A DNA stretch of 62,363 bases, from NCBI GenBank assembly GCA_030148775.1, contig JASBST010000061.1:1-62363 (forward strand), read 5' to 3'. The position numbers were made by a program, and so were the translations under genes. This document shows, piece after piece, positions 30,915 through 40,235 of the stretch. Below the pieces are notes generated by a model. It saw only the letters and a program-made list of their open reading frames with translations. It made no database searches and was not told where the DNA came from. The stretch is from Thiogranum sp. (GTDB lineage Bacteria > Pseudomonadota > Gammaproteobacteria > DSM-19610). Within the stretch, counting starts at the first letter, position 1; the number at the start of each line of letters is the position of its first letter.

Positions 30915-32252
30915 ATGTCTTCAATGATCCCTCGCGAAATCGTTCAGGAACTGGACAAGCACATCATCGGCCAGGATGAAGCCAAGCGTGCCGTGGCGAT
31001 CGCGTTGCGCAATCGCTGGCGACGTCAGCAGATCGACGAGCCGCTGCGCGGCGAGATCACGCCGAAGAATATTCTTATGATCGGCCCGACAGGCGTCGGC
31101 AAAACCGAGATCGCCCGGCGTCTGGCGCGCCTGGCCAATGCACCCTTCATAAAGATCGAAGCGACCAAATTCACCTAGGTGGGTTACGTCGGCCGGGATG
31201 TGGAATCGATCATCCGTGACCTGATGGATGTCGCCATCAAAATGGCCCGCGAGGAGGAAATGGCGAAGGTCCGTCATCGCGCCGAAGACGCCGCTGAAGA
31301 ACGCATTCTGGATGTATTGTTGCCGCGACCGCGCAGCGCGGGCTTCAGCGGCGAAGACGAATCCGGCGACAGCGGTGAGACCCGGCAGAAGTTTCGCAAA
31401 ATGTTGCGCGAAGGCCGTCTCGACGACAAGGAGATCGAAGTCGAGGTCTCGGCCACACCGGTCGGCGTGGAAATCATGGCGCCGCCCGGCATGGAGGAAA
31501 TGACCAGCCAGCTGCAGGGCCTGTTTCAGAATTTCGGCAGCGGCCGGACCAAGACGCGCAAGCTCACCGTCGTCGACGCGCTCAAGGTCCTGACCGAGGA
31601 AGAGGCGGGAAAGCTGATCAACGAGGAGAATCTCAAACTGAGCGCGCTGCACGCGGTGGAACAAAACGGCATTGTCTTCATCGACGAGATCGACAAGGTC
31701 ACCCAGCGCAGCGACCAAGGGGGCAACCCGGGGGTTTCGCGCGAAGGCGTACAGCGGGATCTGCTGCCGCTGGTCGAGGGCAGCACCGTCACCACCAAGC
31801 ACGGCATGGTGAGAACCGACCATATCCTGTTCATCGCATCGGGTGCGTTCCACCTCTCCAAACCCTCGGATCTGATCCCGGAACTACAGGGGCGATTGCC
31901 GATACGCGTCGAGCTCAAGGCACTGGGTATCCAGGAATTCGTCCGCATTCTCACGGAAACCGACGCGTCTTTAACGCAGCAGTACAGCGCACTGATGGCG
32001 ACAGAAGGACTGCAACTGAGTTTCACCGGCGACGGTATCGAGCGCATCGCCGAAGTTGCCTGGGGCATCAACGAGCGCACCGAAAACATCGGTGCGCGAC
32101 GCCTGCACACGGTCATAGAGCGCCTGCTGGAACAGGTATCTTTCGAGGCATCCGATCGCGGCGGCGTACACATCAGCGTCGACGCCGACTATGTCGATCG
32201 GCAGCTGTCGGACCTGGCCCAGGATGAAGACCTGAGTCGCTACATACTTTGA
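30915..32252 (+). pseudogene. hslU: HslU (ClpY) unfoldase gene with one in-frame TAG
   Basis: AAA+ unfoldase partner of HslV. The frame is 446 codons from the ATG at 30915, the usual length, but codon 88 is TAG (31176-31178). Walker A GPTGVGKT is at 57-64. The stop replaces the glutamate of the nearly invariant KFTEVGYVGRD, directly before the GYVG pore loop. After it the I-domain, Walker B (FIDEIDK), IASGAFH and the C-terminal arginine-finger region are intact. A GAG-to-TAG change would explain it. If the stop is real and not read through, the 87-residue product is non-functional and HslV would have no partner. Confidence 0.92.
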
Positions 32253-32272
32253 GACCGCAAACGGAATAGACC

Positions 32273-32653
32273 ATGGCCAAGAAAAATCCACACCCGACAG
32301 AGATCAATCTGCACCAGAAGTCGAAGATGCTCGAGATCGCGTTCGACGACGGAGCACGCTTCGAAATGAGCTGCGAATATCTGCGCGTCCATTCGCCCTC
32401 GGCGGAAGTCCAGGGGCACGGGCCGGGCGAGGGGGTGCTGCAGGTGGGCAAGGAGGACGTCGGTATCGAGCGTATCGAACAGGTCGGCAACTATGCGATT
32501 CAGATTTATTTCGACGACGAGCACCATACCGGGATTTATTCCTGGGACACGCTTTACAGACTCGGCGCCGAGAAAGACCAAAACTGGCAGGCCTACCTGG
32601 AACGGCTCAAGGCCGCCGGCGCGCCGCATTCGGCCTTCGGCACCAAGGCTTAA
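32273..32653 (+). CDS. DUF971 family protein
   Basis: 126-residue protein with the DUF971 fold: [27 protein letters not shown], then the [20 protein letters not shown] and [12 protein letters not shown] segments. This last part resembles gamma-butyrobetaine hydroxylase N-terminal domains, a shared small zinc-ribbon-like or beta module, but no oxygenase domain follows. It begins 20 bases after hslU and precedes ubiE, a conserved position. Function unknown; a role in iron-sulfur or redox chemistry has been suggested for relatives. Confidence 0.85.
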   Translation: MAKKNPHPTEINLHQKSKMLEIAFDDGARFEMSCEYLRVHSPSAEVQGHGPGEGVLQVGKEDVGIERIEQVGNYAIQIYFDDEHHTGIYSWDTLYRLGAEKDQNWQAYLERLKAAGAPHSAFGTKA

Positions 32654-32724
32654 TCCAATGTTGTGCCAGTCGCCAGGCGCGTCGTTTTCTGCTCCCCGTC
32701 GACGGCCCATGCGGTGACGCTGTC

Positions 32725-33471
32725 GTGACGGATAAGACCACGCACTTCGGCTATCAGCAGGTCGACTGGGACGAGAAGCAGCAACGCGTCGCCGGTGTTT
32801 TCGATTCGGTGGCGGAAAATTACGACCTGATGAACGACGTCATGTCGTTGGGAATTCACCGTCTGTGGAAGCGCTTCGCCATCGAGCAGTCCGGCGCACG
32901 TCCGGGTCAGCGCATTCTCGACCTGGCCGGCGGCACCGGGGATCTGGCCGTCGGGCTGGCGCGCAGAGTCGGCGCCGAGGGCTGTGTCGTCGTCGGCGAC
33001 ATCAACGCCCGAATGCTGAACGTCGGCTGTGCACGACTGTTGGATCAGGGCGTCAGCGGCAACGTCGAATTCGTGCAGGCCAATGCCGAGGCACTGCCTT
33101 TTCCCGCTGGCGGTTTCGATTGCGTCACCATCGCCTTCGGCCTGCGCAACGTCACCGATAAAGCGAAGGCTCTGGCCTCGATGTATCAGGTGTTGAAACC
33201 CGGCGGGCGTTTGCTTGTGCTTGAATTCTCGCAACCGGTGTTCGCCGGCGTGAAACGGGCCTACGATCTGTATTCCTTCAAAGTGCTGCCACTCATGGGC
33301 CGGCTGATCGCAGGCGACGCAGACAGCTACCGTTACCTGGCCGAGTCCATCCGCATGCACCCCGACCAGCATAAACTGCTGCATATGATGCGGGCCGCGG
33401 GTTTCGAAGACTGCGATTATCACAACCTGAGCGGCGGCATCGTCGCCCTTCACCGCGGTTTCCGCTACTGA
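32725..33471 (+). CDS. ubiE: Ubiquinone/menaquinone C-methyltransferase
   Basis: SAM-dependent C-methylation in ubiquinone (and possibly menaquinone) synthesis. GTG at 32725 gives 248 residues. [24 protein letters not shown] at the N-terminus is the family start; the SAM motif LDLAGGTGD is near residue 70, and [10 protein letters not shown] and LEFSQP follow. It heads ubiE-ubiJ-ubiB, as in E. coli. Confidence 0.96.
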   Translation: MTDKTTHFGYQQVDWDEKQQRVAGVFDSVAENYDLMNDVMSLGIHRLWKRFAIEQSGARPGQRILDLAGGTGDLAVGLARRVGAEGCVVVGDINARMLNVGCARLLDQGVSGNVEFVQANAEALPFPAGGFDCVTIAFGLRNVTDKAKALASMYQVLKPGGRLLVLEFSQPVFAGVKRAYDLYSFKVLPLMGRLIAGDADSYRYLAESIRMHPDQHKLLHMMRAAGFEDCDYHNLSGGIVALHRGFRY

Positions 33472-33498
33472 AGCCCGCCATCGCGCCAGGAGCCTTTC

Positions 33499-34113
33499 AT
33501 GAAAGCATCGACACTGGCCGCCACTCTTGAAGCTGCGCTGAATCTTTACCTGCGTCAGGATCCGGACAGCACGCGCCGCGCCGCCGTCTGACAAGGGCGC
33601 GTGGTTGCGCTGGAGATCAGCGGCCTGGATTTGAAATTCTATCTGTTCGGCGATGAGGGCAAAATCAGCGTGCTGAGCCTCTACGAAGGTCCAGTCGACA
33701 CCCGCCTGACCGGCTCGCCGCTGGGGTTCGCCCGACTGGCACTGGACAACCGCGAAGACGCGCTGTTTCAAGGCGCGGTCAGAATAGAAGGCGACAGCGA
33801 AGTCGGTCAGCAACTCCAGGACCTGCTGGCCGGCGCCGATTGGGACTGGGAAGAGCAGTTGTCGCGGGTCACCGGCGATGTCGTCGCCCACCAGGCGGGT
33901 CGATTCGCATCCCGGTTGCGACAGACATTCGAGGACACGCGTGAGACACTGGTGCGCGACTGCGGCGAGTATCTGCAGGAAGAATCGCGACTACTGCCCA
34001 CGCGGGTGGAGGTCGACTATTTTCTCGCCTCTGTAGACCGCCTGCGCGACGACGGCGAGCGGCTGCAGGCGCGCGTACAACGCCTGCTTCGGGGCCTGGA
34101 CGACACACCATGA
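33499..34113 (+). pseudogene. ubiJ: UbiJ (SCP2-domain ubiquinone accessory factor) gene with one in-frame TGA
   Basis: Accessory lipid-binding factor of the aerobic Ubi complex. The frame runs 205 codons from the ATG at 33499, with a ribosome-binding AGGAG upstream, but codon 31 is TGA (33589-33591). The SCP2-like domain spans the stop: LRQDPDSTRRAAV before it, and QGRVVALEISGLDLKFYL after. The C-terminal part (WEEQLSRVTGDVVAHQ) is intact, and the stop overlaps the ubiB start by 4 bases. In relatives the position is usually leucine or another residue; CGA or TGG would need one change. Translation from GTG at 33601 could give a product lacking the first 34 residues. Confidence 0.85.
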
Positions 34114-35762
34114 TCCGCACCGCGCAGGCTTTCCGTCTGCTGTATATCAATTGGGTACTGGTTCGCAACGGATTGGACGAAATCGTTCTGGCCACCCACC
34201 TGTTTCGTCCGGTCCGTTTTCTCGGCTATCTCGCCCCCTGGCACCGGATTGTGCGCAAGACGCCGCGCGCCGTGCGCATTCGCCGGGCGCTGGAGGAACT
34301 GGGACCGATTTTCGTCAAATTCGGGCAGATTCTCTCCACCCGACAGGATCTTCTGCCCGAGGACATCGCCGCCGAGCTGGCCTTGCTCCAGGACCGGGTC
34401 GCGCCCTTCGACGGCGACCAGGCGCGTCATCTGGTCGAACAGGCCTTCCAAAAACCCATTGCACAGATATTCGCTGGTTTCGACACCCGCCCCCTGGCAT
34501 CGGCGTCCATCGCCCAGGTCCACGCCGCGACCCTGAACAACGGCGACGACGTGGTGGTCAAAGTACTGCGACCGGGCATCGAGAAGGTGATCCGGCGCGA
34601 CGTCGGTCTGCTGAAAACCATCGCCGGTCTAGCCGAGCGTTATTGGAGCGAGGGCCACCGGTTGCGCCCGCGCGAGGTGGTCGGCGAATTCGAAAAAACG
34701 CTGTTCGACGAGCTCGACCTGCTGCGTGAAGCGGCCAACGCGTCGCAGTTGCGGCGCAATTTCAGCGACTCGGGCCTGCTGCACGTGCCCGAAGTGTACT
34801 GGCCGCTATGTCGGCGCAACGTGATGACGATCGCCCGTATCTACGGCATCCCGGTCAGCGATCTGGCCGCGTTGCGACAGTCGGAAGTCGATCTTAAAAG
34901 CCTGTCCGAACGCGGAGTGGAAATCTTTTTCACCCAGGTCTTCCGGCACAATTTTTTCCATGCCGACATGCACCCGGGCAACATTTTCGTCTCCCGCCGC
35001 GGTCAGTACATGGCGGTCGATTTCGGCATCATGGGCACGCTCAGCCCGGAGGACCAGCGCTATCTGGCGGAGAATTTCCTGGCTTTTTTCCGCCGCGACT
35101 ACCGCCGGGTGGCCGAGCTGCACGTGGAGTCAGAGTGGGTGCCGCCCGGCACCCGAGTGGATGAATTCGAGGCCGCCATCCGCTCCGTCTGCGAACCTAT
35201 CTTTGAACGGCCGCTGAAGGAGATCTCTTTCGGCCATCTGTTGCTGCGCCTGTTCCAGACCGCAAGGCGGTTCGACATGGTGGTTCAGCCGCAGCTGGTG
35301 CTGTTGCAGAAAACGCTGCTCAATATCGAGGGGCTCGGGCGTCAGCTTTATCCCGATCTGGATTTATGGCAAACCGCCAAGCCGTTCCTGGAGCGCTGGA
35401 TGAGCGAACAAGTCGGGGCGCGCGCTTTCGCCGGCAGATTGCGCCACGGCTTACCGCAATGGAGCGAGCAGTTGCCGGAGCTGCCCGGTCTGTTGCACCG
35501 CACCCTGCAGCAGGCCTCCGAGGGCAAACTGCGCGTGCAATGGGAATCGCGGGAACTGGAAAAACTGCGCCGGCAATTGAAGCGTTCCGGGCGCCGCACC
35601 TGTACGGTCGTTCTCGCAAGCGCCTTGCTGATCTGCGCGACGATTGTTTATTCGCTCGACAGCCGCACGCCATTGATGCTCGGCAATGCGCCTTTGCTCA
35701 CCTGGCTGCTGGCGGGGCTGGCGGTGGTCCTGCTGCTGCTCGCGCGCGACCGGGAGCGCTGA
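34110..35762 (+). CDS. ubiB: Ubiquinone biosynthesis protein UbiB (ABC1/ADCK ATPase-like kinase fold)
   Basis: Atypical protein-kinase-like ATPase needed for ubiquinone synthesis at the inner membrane. It has 550 residues. The KxGQ motif ([14 protein letters not shown]) is near residue 70, followed by the alanine-rich loop ASASIAQVH, then the [10 protein letters not shown] catalytic segment and DFGIMG. Two C-terminal membrane helices (about 497-515 and 523-545) anchor it. It overlaps the ubiJ stop by 4 bases. The tatABC genes that follow ubiB in E. coli are absent. Confidence 0.95.
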   Translation: MIRTAQAFRLLYINWVLVRNGLDEIVLATHLFRPVRFLGYLAPWHRIVRKTPRAVRIRRALEELGPIFVKFGQILSTRQDLLPEDIAAELALLQDRVAPFDGDQARHLVEQAFQKPIAQIFAGFDTRPLASASIAQVHAATLNNGDDVVVKVLRPGIEKVIRRDVGLLKTIAGLAERYWSEGHRLRPREVVGEFEKTLFDELDLLREAANASQLRRNFSDSGLLHVPEVYWPLCRRNVMTIARIYGIPVSDLAALRQSEVDLKSLSERGVEIFFTQVFRHNFFHADMHPGNIFVSRRGQYMAVDFGIMGTLSPEDQRYLAENFLAFFRRDYRRVAELHVESEWVPPGTRVDEFEAAIRSVCEPIFERPLKEISFGHLLLRLFQTARRFDMVVQPQLVLLQKTLLNIEGLGRQLYPDLDLWQTAKPFLERWMSEQVGARAFAGRLRHGLPQWSEQLPELPGLLHRTLQQASEGKLRVQWESRELEKLRRQLKRSGRRTCTVVLASALLICATIVYSLDSRTPLMLGNAPLLTWLLAGLAVVLLLLARDRER

Positions 35763-35772
35763 AGCCAGCCAA

Positions 35773-35797
35773 TAAAAAACCCGCATTCAAGCGGGTT
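35773..35797 (-). terminator. Rho-independent terminator (minus strand)
   Basis: A perfect 7-base-pair stem AACCCGC / GCGGGTT (35778-35784 with 35791-35797) has a 6-base loop. On the minus strand it is followed by a run of six T. It would end transcription arriving from higher coordinates: either the candidate RNA at 35775-36010 or read-through from yajL and yibQ. For ubiB on the plus strand the stem is not followed by T residues. Confidence 0.7.
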
Positions 35798-36010
35798 AAA
35801 TCTGGCTCTGCTTAGTGATGTTGTTCGAGTTCTTATCGAGCCTTTTTTTGTTGTACCTATACGCTGTGACCCTCACCTTCAGCGCTTATTCTAATCGTCT
35901 CCTCCAACACCTGATTGTGACTTTGCTCACTTCGGTCGAGTAGGCCTATCCCTACTGAGCGGCATTGGTGACTATGCCAATTGCAAGACATGTGCCCGCT
36001 AAAAATTCAC
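35775..36010 (-). ncRNA. Candidate structured small RNA, minus strand
   Basis: This gene-free segment can form several independent stems on the minus strand: ATTGG/CCAAT (35964-35981), AGTAGG/CCTACT (35939-35956), CTCGAC-CGAA-GTGAG with one bulge (35926-35940), CGCTG/CAGCG (35862-35884) and GGCTC/GAGCC (35804-35842). It ends in a strong intrinsic terminator. TATAAG (36011-36016) could be a -10 box, but no good -35 is seen. I do not recognise 6S, tmRNA, RNase P or CsrB-type signatures. ORFs of 41-44 codons exist on either strand but lack convincing ribosome sites. Confidence 0.35.
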
Positions 36011-36264
36011 CTTATAGAACAATGAGATAAATAAAAATTTAAGCTTTCGAAAAAGTCAGCGTAAAATATTTCGACACTCCGAACGCATAAGAAATGACTT
36101 ATATATTAGGGTTATTAATCAGTTACCTAAGGCCTACATAACATCCTGCAGGCCGATCATTTGTTAGTTTTTTCGACAGCATGCAGGCATCAGCCGACAC
36201 GGGTGTCGGGCCTGCCCAGGGCGGACCCATGAAGCTGCGACGTGTGTCTGTCTCTGTCCCCGAC
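36011..36264. other. AT-rich gene-free stretch with a palindromic hairpin
   Basis: Bases 36001-36180 are much richer in A and T than the rest of the window and contain no credible gene. At 36183-36216 lies a strong palindrome: an outer GCAGGC/GCCTGC pair encloses CCGACA-CGGG-TGTCGG, with five unpaired bases on one side. It has no T-run on either strand, so it is not a standard intrinsic terminator; a REP-like element or processing signal downstream of yajL is possible. Confidence 0.4.
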
Positions 36265-36825
36265 TCAGCAGGCGGACTGATGCGGGCGCTGCAAAGCGGC
36301 CTCCACCTGCTCGCGTTTTGCTCTGCCCGCCAGATTTTCGATCAGCAGCAAGGCGAAATCCATGGCGGTGCCTGGCCCCCGGGAGGTGATCAGCCTGCCG
36401 TCCTGCACTACCGCCTCGTGGCGGTAATCGATCCCTTCGTAGCCGTCGAGGACACCGGGAAAGCTGGTCGCCCGCCGCCCCTGCAACAGACCCTGACTGG
36501 CGAGCACCTTGGGCGCGGCACAGATGGCCGCCGTGTAGCGATCTGTTTCCGTCATCGCCTTGAGGATGCCGTGGATACGCGGGTCGCTGTCCAGATTATC
36601 GGCGCCGGGCTGACCGCCGGGGAGAACGATCATGTCGTATTGCTGTGTTGCCGCCTGATCGAGGGTGACATCGGGAATCAGTACGGTACCGCGCGAAGCC
36701 CGCACCGGCCGCTCGTCCAGACCCGCGGTGACAACGCCAATGCCGGCACGCCGTAACAGATCGATGATCGTTACGGCTTCTAGTTCTTCGCAGCCTTGTG
36801 CGAGGGGGACCAGGACGCTTGCCAT
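36265..36825 (-). CDS. DJ-1/PfpI family protein (YajL-like)
   Basis: 186-residue DJ-1 superfamily protein. The nucleophile-elbow cysteine is Cys102 in AAICAAPKVL, and the conserved glutamate is in CEELEAVTIIDLLRRAG near residue 13. Layout and length match YajL/ThiJ, linked to chaperone, deglycase or oxidative-stress functions; which applies is debated. Its start lies inside the end of the yibQ-like gene (46 bases overlap), so they share a transcript. Confidence 0.85.
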   Translation of the reverse strand: MASVLVPLAQGCEELEAVTIIDLLRRAGIGVVTAGLDERPVRASRGTVLIPDVTLDQAATQQYDMIVLPGGQPGADNLDSDPRIHGILKAMTETDRYTAAICAAPKVLASQGLLQGRRATSFPGVLDGYEGIDYRHEAVVQDGRLITSRGPGTAMDFALLLIENLAGRAKREQVEAALQRPHQSAC

Positions 36826-37592
36826 GTCTGCGCCTCCTGCTGCTGAAAGTGAATGACTCCGGCGACCGGTACCAGTTCAATCCCTTCGCGCTGCAATCCC
36901 GGCAGACGCCGTTCCAGCAGCGCCAACGTCTGCGGATGCGGGTGACCGATGGCCACGGCACTGCCGCGCTTGCGCGCCAGCAGCAGCAGACGGTCGAATT
37001 GCCGATCGAGTGCGGCCATATCCAGTGTATTGTCCAGAAAAACGTTCCGCTCGGTGCTCGGCACGCCGGTCTCTTGCGCAACCTGTCGGGCCACGGTCGC
37101 CACCGTGGTCCGGCTGTCGACAAAAAAAATCGGCGCGTGACGTTGCAACGTCTGCATCAGCCAAAGCATATGTCCGGGATGGCGCGTCAGCAAGCTGCCC
37201 ATGTGATTATTCACCCCGCTGACGTAGGGAAGGGCGGCAAGATTCGCCTCCACCGCCCGGGCGAACTCGGTCCGGGTCATATCCAGGGTCACCGCGCCGG
37301 CGTCCAGCGGTCGGCCGTCGACACTGGCCATGGGCAGATGCAACATGACTTCCTTGCCGGCGGCGTGCGCCGCCGCGGCCAGCTCCCGGCTGTGCGCGGC
37401 ACGCGGCAGAAAAGCACAGGCCACGGGACCGGGCAGCGCAATCACCCGGCGGCCGCTGGCCAGTGTCTTGCCCATGTCGTCCAGGATGATACTGACGACC
37501 GCTCGACTCGGGCCGGCCGCGTGCACCGGCACGAACAGCAGGAGCGTGCAGAAAAAAAGAACCGGTCTGAACAGACCGGTTCGCCAGTTCAT
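36780..37592 (-). CDS. Divergent polysaccharide deacetylase family protein (YibQ)
   Basis: 270-residue exported protein with a signal peptide (about 1-25). The mature part opens with SIILDDMGKT, the metal-site aspartates of the divergent (DUF610) polysaccharide deacetylase family, and continues with HLPMAS, GVNNHMGS, FVDSRTT and AIGHPHPQT, each conserved in YibQ. Substrate unknown; a cell-wall glycan is inferred from its neighbours. It overlaps ctpA by 4 bases, giving the order envC-ctpA-yibQ. Confidence 0.85.
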   Translation of the reverse strand: MNWRTGLFRPVLFFCTLLLFVPVHAAGPSRAVVSIILDDMGKTLASGRRVIALPGPVACAFLPRAAHSRELAAAAHAAGKEVMLHLPMASVDGRPLDAGAVTLDMTRTEFARAVEANLAALPYVSGVNNHMGSLLTRHPGHMLWLMQTLQRHAPIFFVDSRTTVATVARQVAQETGVPSTERNVFLDNTLDMAALDRQFDRLLLLARKRGSAVAIGHPHPQTLALLERRLPGLQREGIELVPVAGVIHFQQQEAQTWQASWSPSHKAAKN

Positions 37593-38911
37593 TGCATCTG
37601 CTCTCGCTGAATGGCCAGGCCCTTGAGCAGATTAAGCGCTTCGTACAGCTGGTAGTCGCTCTGAGCCAGCGACTGTTCCGCCTTTTCGTCCGCCGATGTG
37701 CCGGGCTTGGCCGCCGGCGCCTTGCCGTCGCCGTTCATCAAATGACCCGATAAATCGGCTTCCTTAATGGGGTCGAATGCGTTTTCGACCGCCGACACCC
37801 GCACCGGATCGAGACGAATATCCGGCTCGATGCCCTCGGCCTGAATGGAGCGGCCCGACGGGGTGTAGTAACGCGCGGTGGTCAGTTTCACCGCGGTACC
37901 GTTGCTCAATGGCAGGATCGTCTGCACCGAACCCTTGCCGAAGGTACGCGACCCGACGATGATCGCCCGCTTGTGATCCTGCAGCGCTCCGGAGACGATC
38001 TCGGAGGCCGACGCCGAACCCTGGTTGACCAGCACCACCATCGGTGCGCTGTCGAGTATGTCATCGGGCGTGGCATTGAAGCGCAGCTTGGAATCGCTGA
38101 CGCGGCCTTCGGTGTACACGATCAGCCCTTTTTTCAGGAAAGCATCCGAAACCGCCACCGCCCCGTTGAGGACGCCACCGGGATTGTTGCGCAGATCCAG
38201 CACCAGACCGCGTAAACTGCCGCCGGCTTCTTTTTTCAGTTTGTCTATCGCGTCGACCATATTCTCCGCGGTCTTCGACTGAAACTGGGAAATGCGCACA
38301 TAGCCGAAACCGTTCTCCAGCATGCGCTGCTTGACGCTTTTCACCTTGATGATGTCGCGCTTGATGTCGATTTTCAGAGGTTGCTCGACACCTTCGCGGA
38401 CGACGGTCAGTTTCAGCACCGTTCCGGGTTTGCCGCGCATGATCTTGACCGCATCGTTTAGCGACAGACCTTTGACCGGCGTGTCGTCCAGACGGATGAT
38501 CAGGTCACCCGCCTGTATACCGGCGCGTTGTGCCGGTGTGTCGTCGATGGGAGCGATGACTTTCACAAAGCAGTCTTCCATGCCCACTTCGATGCCAAGG
38601 CCGCCGAATTCGCCGGAGGTGCCGACCTGCAGTTCCTTGAACTGCTCCTGGTCGAGGTAGGCCGAGTGCGGATCCAGACCGGCCAGCATGCCGCGGATCG
38701 CGCTTTCCAGCAATTTGCTGTCGGGCACATCCTCAACGTAATCGTTCTTGATTCGCCCGAAGACGTCACTGAAAGTGCGCAGCTCCTCGACCGGCAGCAC
38801 CGGCGTGGCGGCGGATTCGCGTTCGGCGAACACCCCGCTGCCAATCGAAATCGACACACCGGTCAGTATGCCGACCAGAACCAACACAATGTTTTGTCTC
38901 TTGATGTTCAT
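37589..38911 (-). CDS. Carboxy-terminal processing protease (S41 family)
   Basis: Periplasmic or membrane-anchored serine protease of 440 residues with an N-terminal signal/anchor (about 8-28). A PDZ domain (about 90-175) precedes the S41 catalytic domain. The Ser-Lys dyad is seen in GSASASEIV and, about 25 residues on, GSRTFGKGSVQT. These proteases trim exported proteins and regulate cell-wall hydrolases, and its place beside envC fits that. It is separated from envC by 125 bases with no gene in them. Confidence 0.92.
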   Translation of the reverse strand: MNIKRQNIVLVLVGILTGVSISIGSGVFAERESAATPVLPVEELRTFSDVFGRIKNDYVEDVPDSKLLESAIRGMLAGLDPHSAYLDQEQFKELQVGTSGEFGGLGIEVGMEDCFVKVIAPIDDTPAQRAGIQAGDLIIRLDDTPVKGLSLNDAVKIMRGKPGTVLKLTVVREGVEQPLKIDIKRDIIKVKSVKQRMLENGFGYVRISQFQSKTAENMVDAIDKLKKEAGGSLRGLVLDLRNNPGGVLNGAVAVSDAFLKKGLIVYTEGRVSDSKLRFNATPDDILDSAPMVVLVNQGSASASEIVSGALQDHKRAIIVGSRTFGKGSVQTILPLSNGTAVKLTTARYYTPSGRSIQAEGIEPDIRLDPVRVSAVENAFDPIKEADLSGHLMNGDGKAPAAKPGTSADEKAEQSLAQSDYQLYEALNLLKGLAIQREQMQ

Positions 38912-39036
38912 TTAGTAACGTCCGGTCCAGCGGTGTTCCCACCGCCACTAAGTTAAGTTAATGAAAGGCTTACGGAGAATTGGCCTGTCAAATTATAGCG
39001 ACCATACCATAGCTGGGCGCAAGATGGCACAAAGGG

Positions 39037-40233
39037 CTACCCCGAAACCGCCGCCGGCGCGCCGGCACACCAACCCACCGGGTTGACCGGCTGACCGTTG
39101 TGGCGAATCTCGAAATACAGGCCCGCCTGACTATGACCACCGCTGGCGCCCAATGTTGCCACCACTTCACCGGTGTCGACCCATTCGCCGACTTCCTTAT
39201 AGAGCGCCTGATTATGACCGTACAGGGTCATATAGCCGTCGCCATGGTCGATAATCAGCAGTAAGCCGAAACCCCGCATCCAATCGGCAAAGGCGACCCG
39301 ACCTTGAGATACCGCACGCACCTGACCCCCTTCCGGCGCGGCGATGAAGACCCCCTGCCATTTCAGGCCGCTTTTGCCACGTGTGTTGCCGAAGCGGCGT
39401 TCCAGTTTCCCTTTGGCCGGCCAGTGCAGCCGGCCCTTCAGTTGCTTGAAAGGCTTCTCCTGGCCGGAATCCGCCGGGATATCGGACAATAGTTGCTGCA
39501 GCGATTCCACCAGCGCCTGCAACTGTTTTTTGTCCGCCTGCAGGCCTTTCAGTGCGTCACCCTGGCGATGCAGACGCTGCTGTAACCGCGCCACCACGTC
39601 GAGGCGCTGACGCTGCTGCTCGCGCAGGCGCTCGGCCTGACCCTGTTGCGTCGATTGCAGATCGCGCAACGCCTGCGTTTTGCGTTCGACGCCGGCTTTC
39701 AGCCCGGCGACCGTCCGCATCGCCTGGCGCATGGCGTTGATCCGGTCCTGTCGCGCCTGGGAAAAATAGGAAAAATACGCCAGCATGCGGCCTACTTCAC
39801 TCGGGTGTTCCTGGTTGAGCAACAATTTGATCTGCTGTTGCCGGCCCATGATGTAGGTCGCGCGCGCTTCACGCGCAAGCTGCGCCGCCTGTTGTTTGAG
39901 CCCGTTCTCGGCCTCCCGCTGTTGCCGTTCCAGATCGCCGATGCGCGCCCGCAGCGACGCCAGCTCGCGCCGGGTGCGATTAAGCGCCCTGCCGGTCTGA
40001 TTGACCTGTTCCTCGATGCGCTCGAGCTGACGTTCAGCACGGCTTTTTTTTTGGCGATCCGCCTCCAGGCCCGCCTGCAGCCTGGAGATTTTCGTTTGCA
40101 GCTGGCGCAGTTCGGCCTGCTTCAAGGCAGCCTCGTTGTCGGCCCGCGCCACGCCGGCGAGCAACAGGGGAAACAGCAGCAAAAAAAGCAACCGGGCTGC
40201 CGCAGCCGTTCCAACCGCCCGGGCCGGCTTCAC
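39037..40233 (-). CDS. envC: EnvC-type murein hydrolase activator
   Basis: 398-residue periplasmic protein: signal peptide (about 1-31), long coiled coil (about 35-250) and a C-terminal LytM (M23) domain. The LytM domain is degenerate: the first zinc-ligand region reads KWQGVFIAAP, without the usual His and Asp, and the final H-x-H is changed (LYFEIRHNG), while HGDGYMTLYGHN remains. It is thus likely an activator of amidases at the division septum rather than an enzyme. It is 2 bases after gpmI, as in E. coli. Confidence 0.9.
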   Translation of the reverse strand: MKPARAVGTAAAARLLFLLLFPLLLAGVARADNEAALKQAELRQLQTKISRLQAGLEADRQKKSRAERQLERIEEQVNQTGRALNRTRRELASLRARIGDLERQQREAENGLKQQAAQLAREARATYIMGRQQQIKLLLNQEHPSEVGRMLAYFSYFSQARQDRINAMRQAMRTVAGLKAGVERKTQALRDLQSTQQGQAERLREQQRQRLDVVARLQQRLHRQGDALKGLQADKKQLQALVESLQQLLSDIPADSGQEKPFKQLKGRLHWPAKGKLERRFGNTRGKSGLKWQGVFIAAPEGGQVRAVSQGRVAFADWMRGFGLLLIIDHGDGYMTLYGHNQALYKEVGEWVDTGEVVATLGASGGHSQAGLYFEIRHNGQPVNPVGWCAGAPAAVSG

Positions 40234-40235
40234 CG

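Noticed and set aside
35818..35943. 41-codon plus-strand ORF encoding a hydrophobic peptide
   Set aside because: No ribosome-binding site is seen, and the hydrophobic codons may simply reflect the pyrimidine-rich complement of the candidate minus-strand RNA.
35867..36001. 44-codon minus-strand ORF in the candidate RNA
   Set aside because: No recognisable family and no convincing ribosome site; kept only as a possibility within the RNA region.
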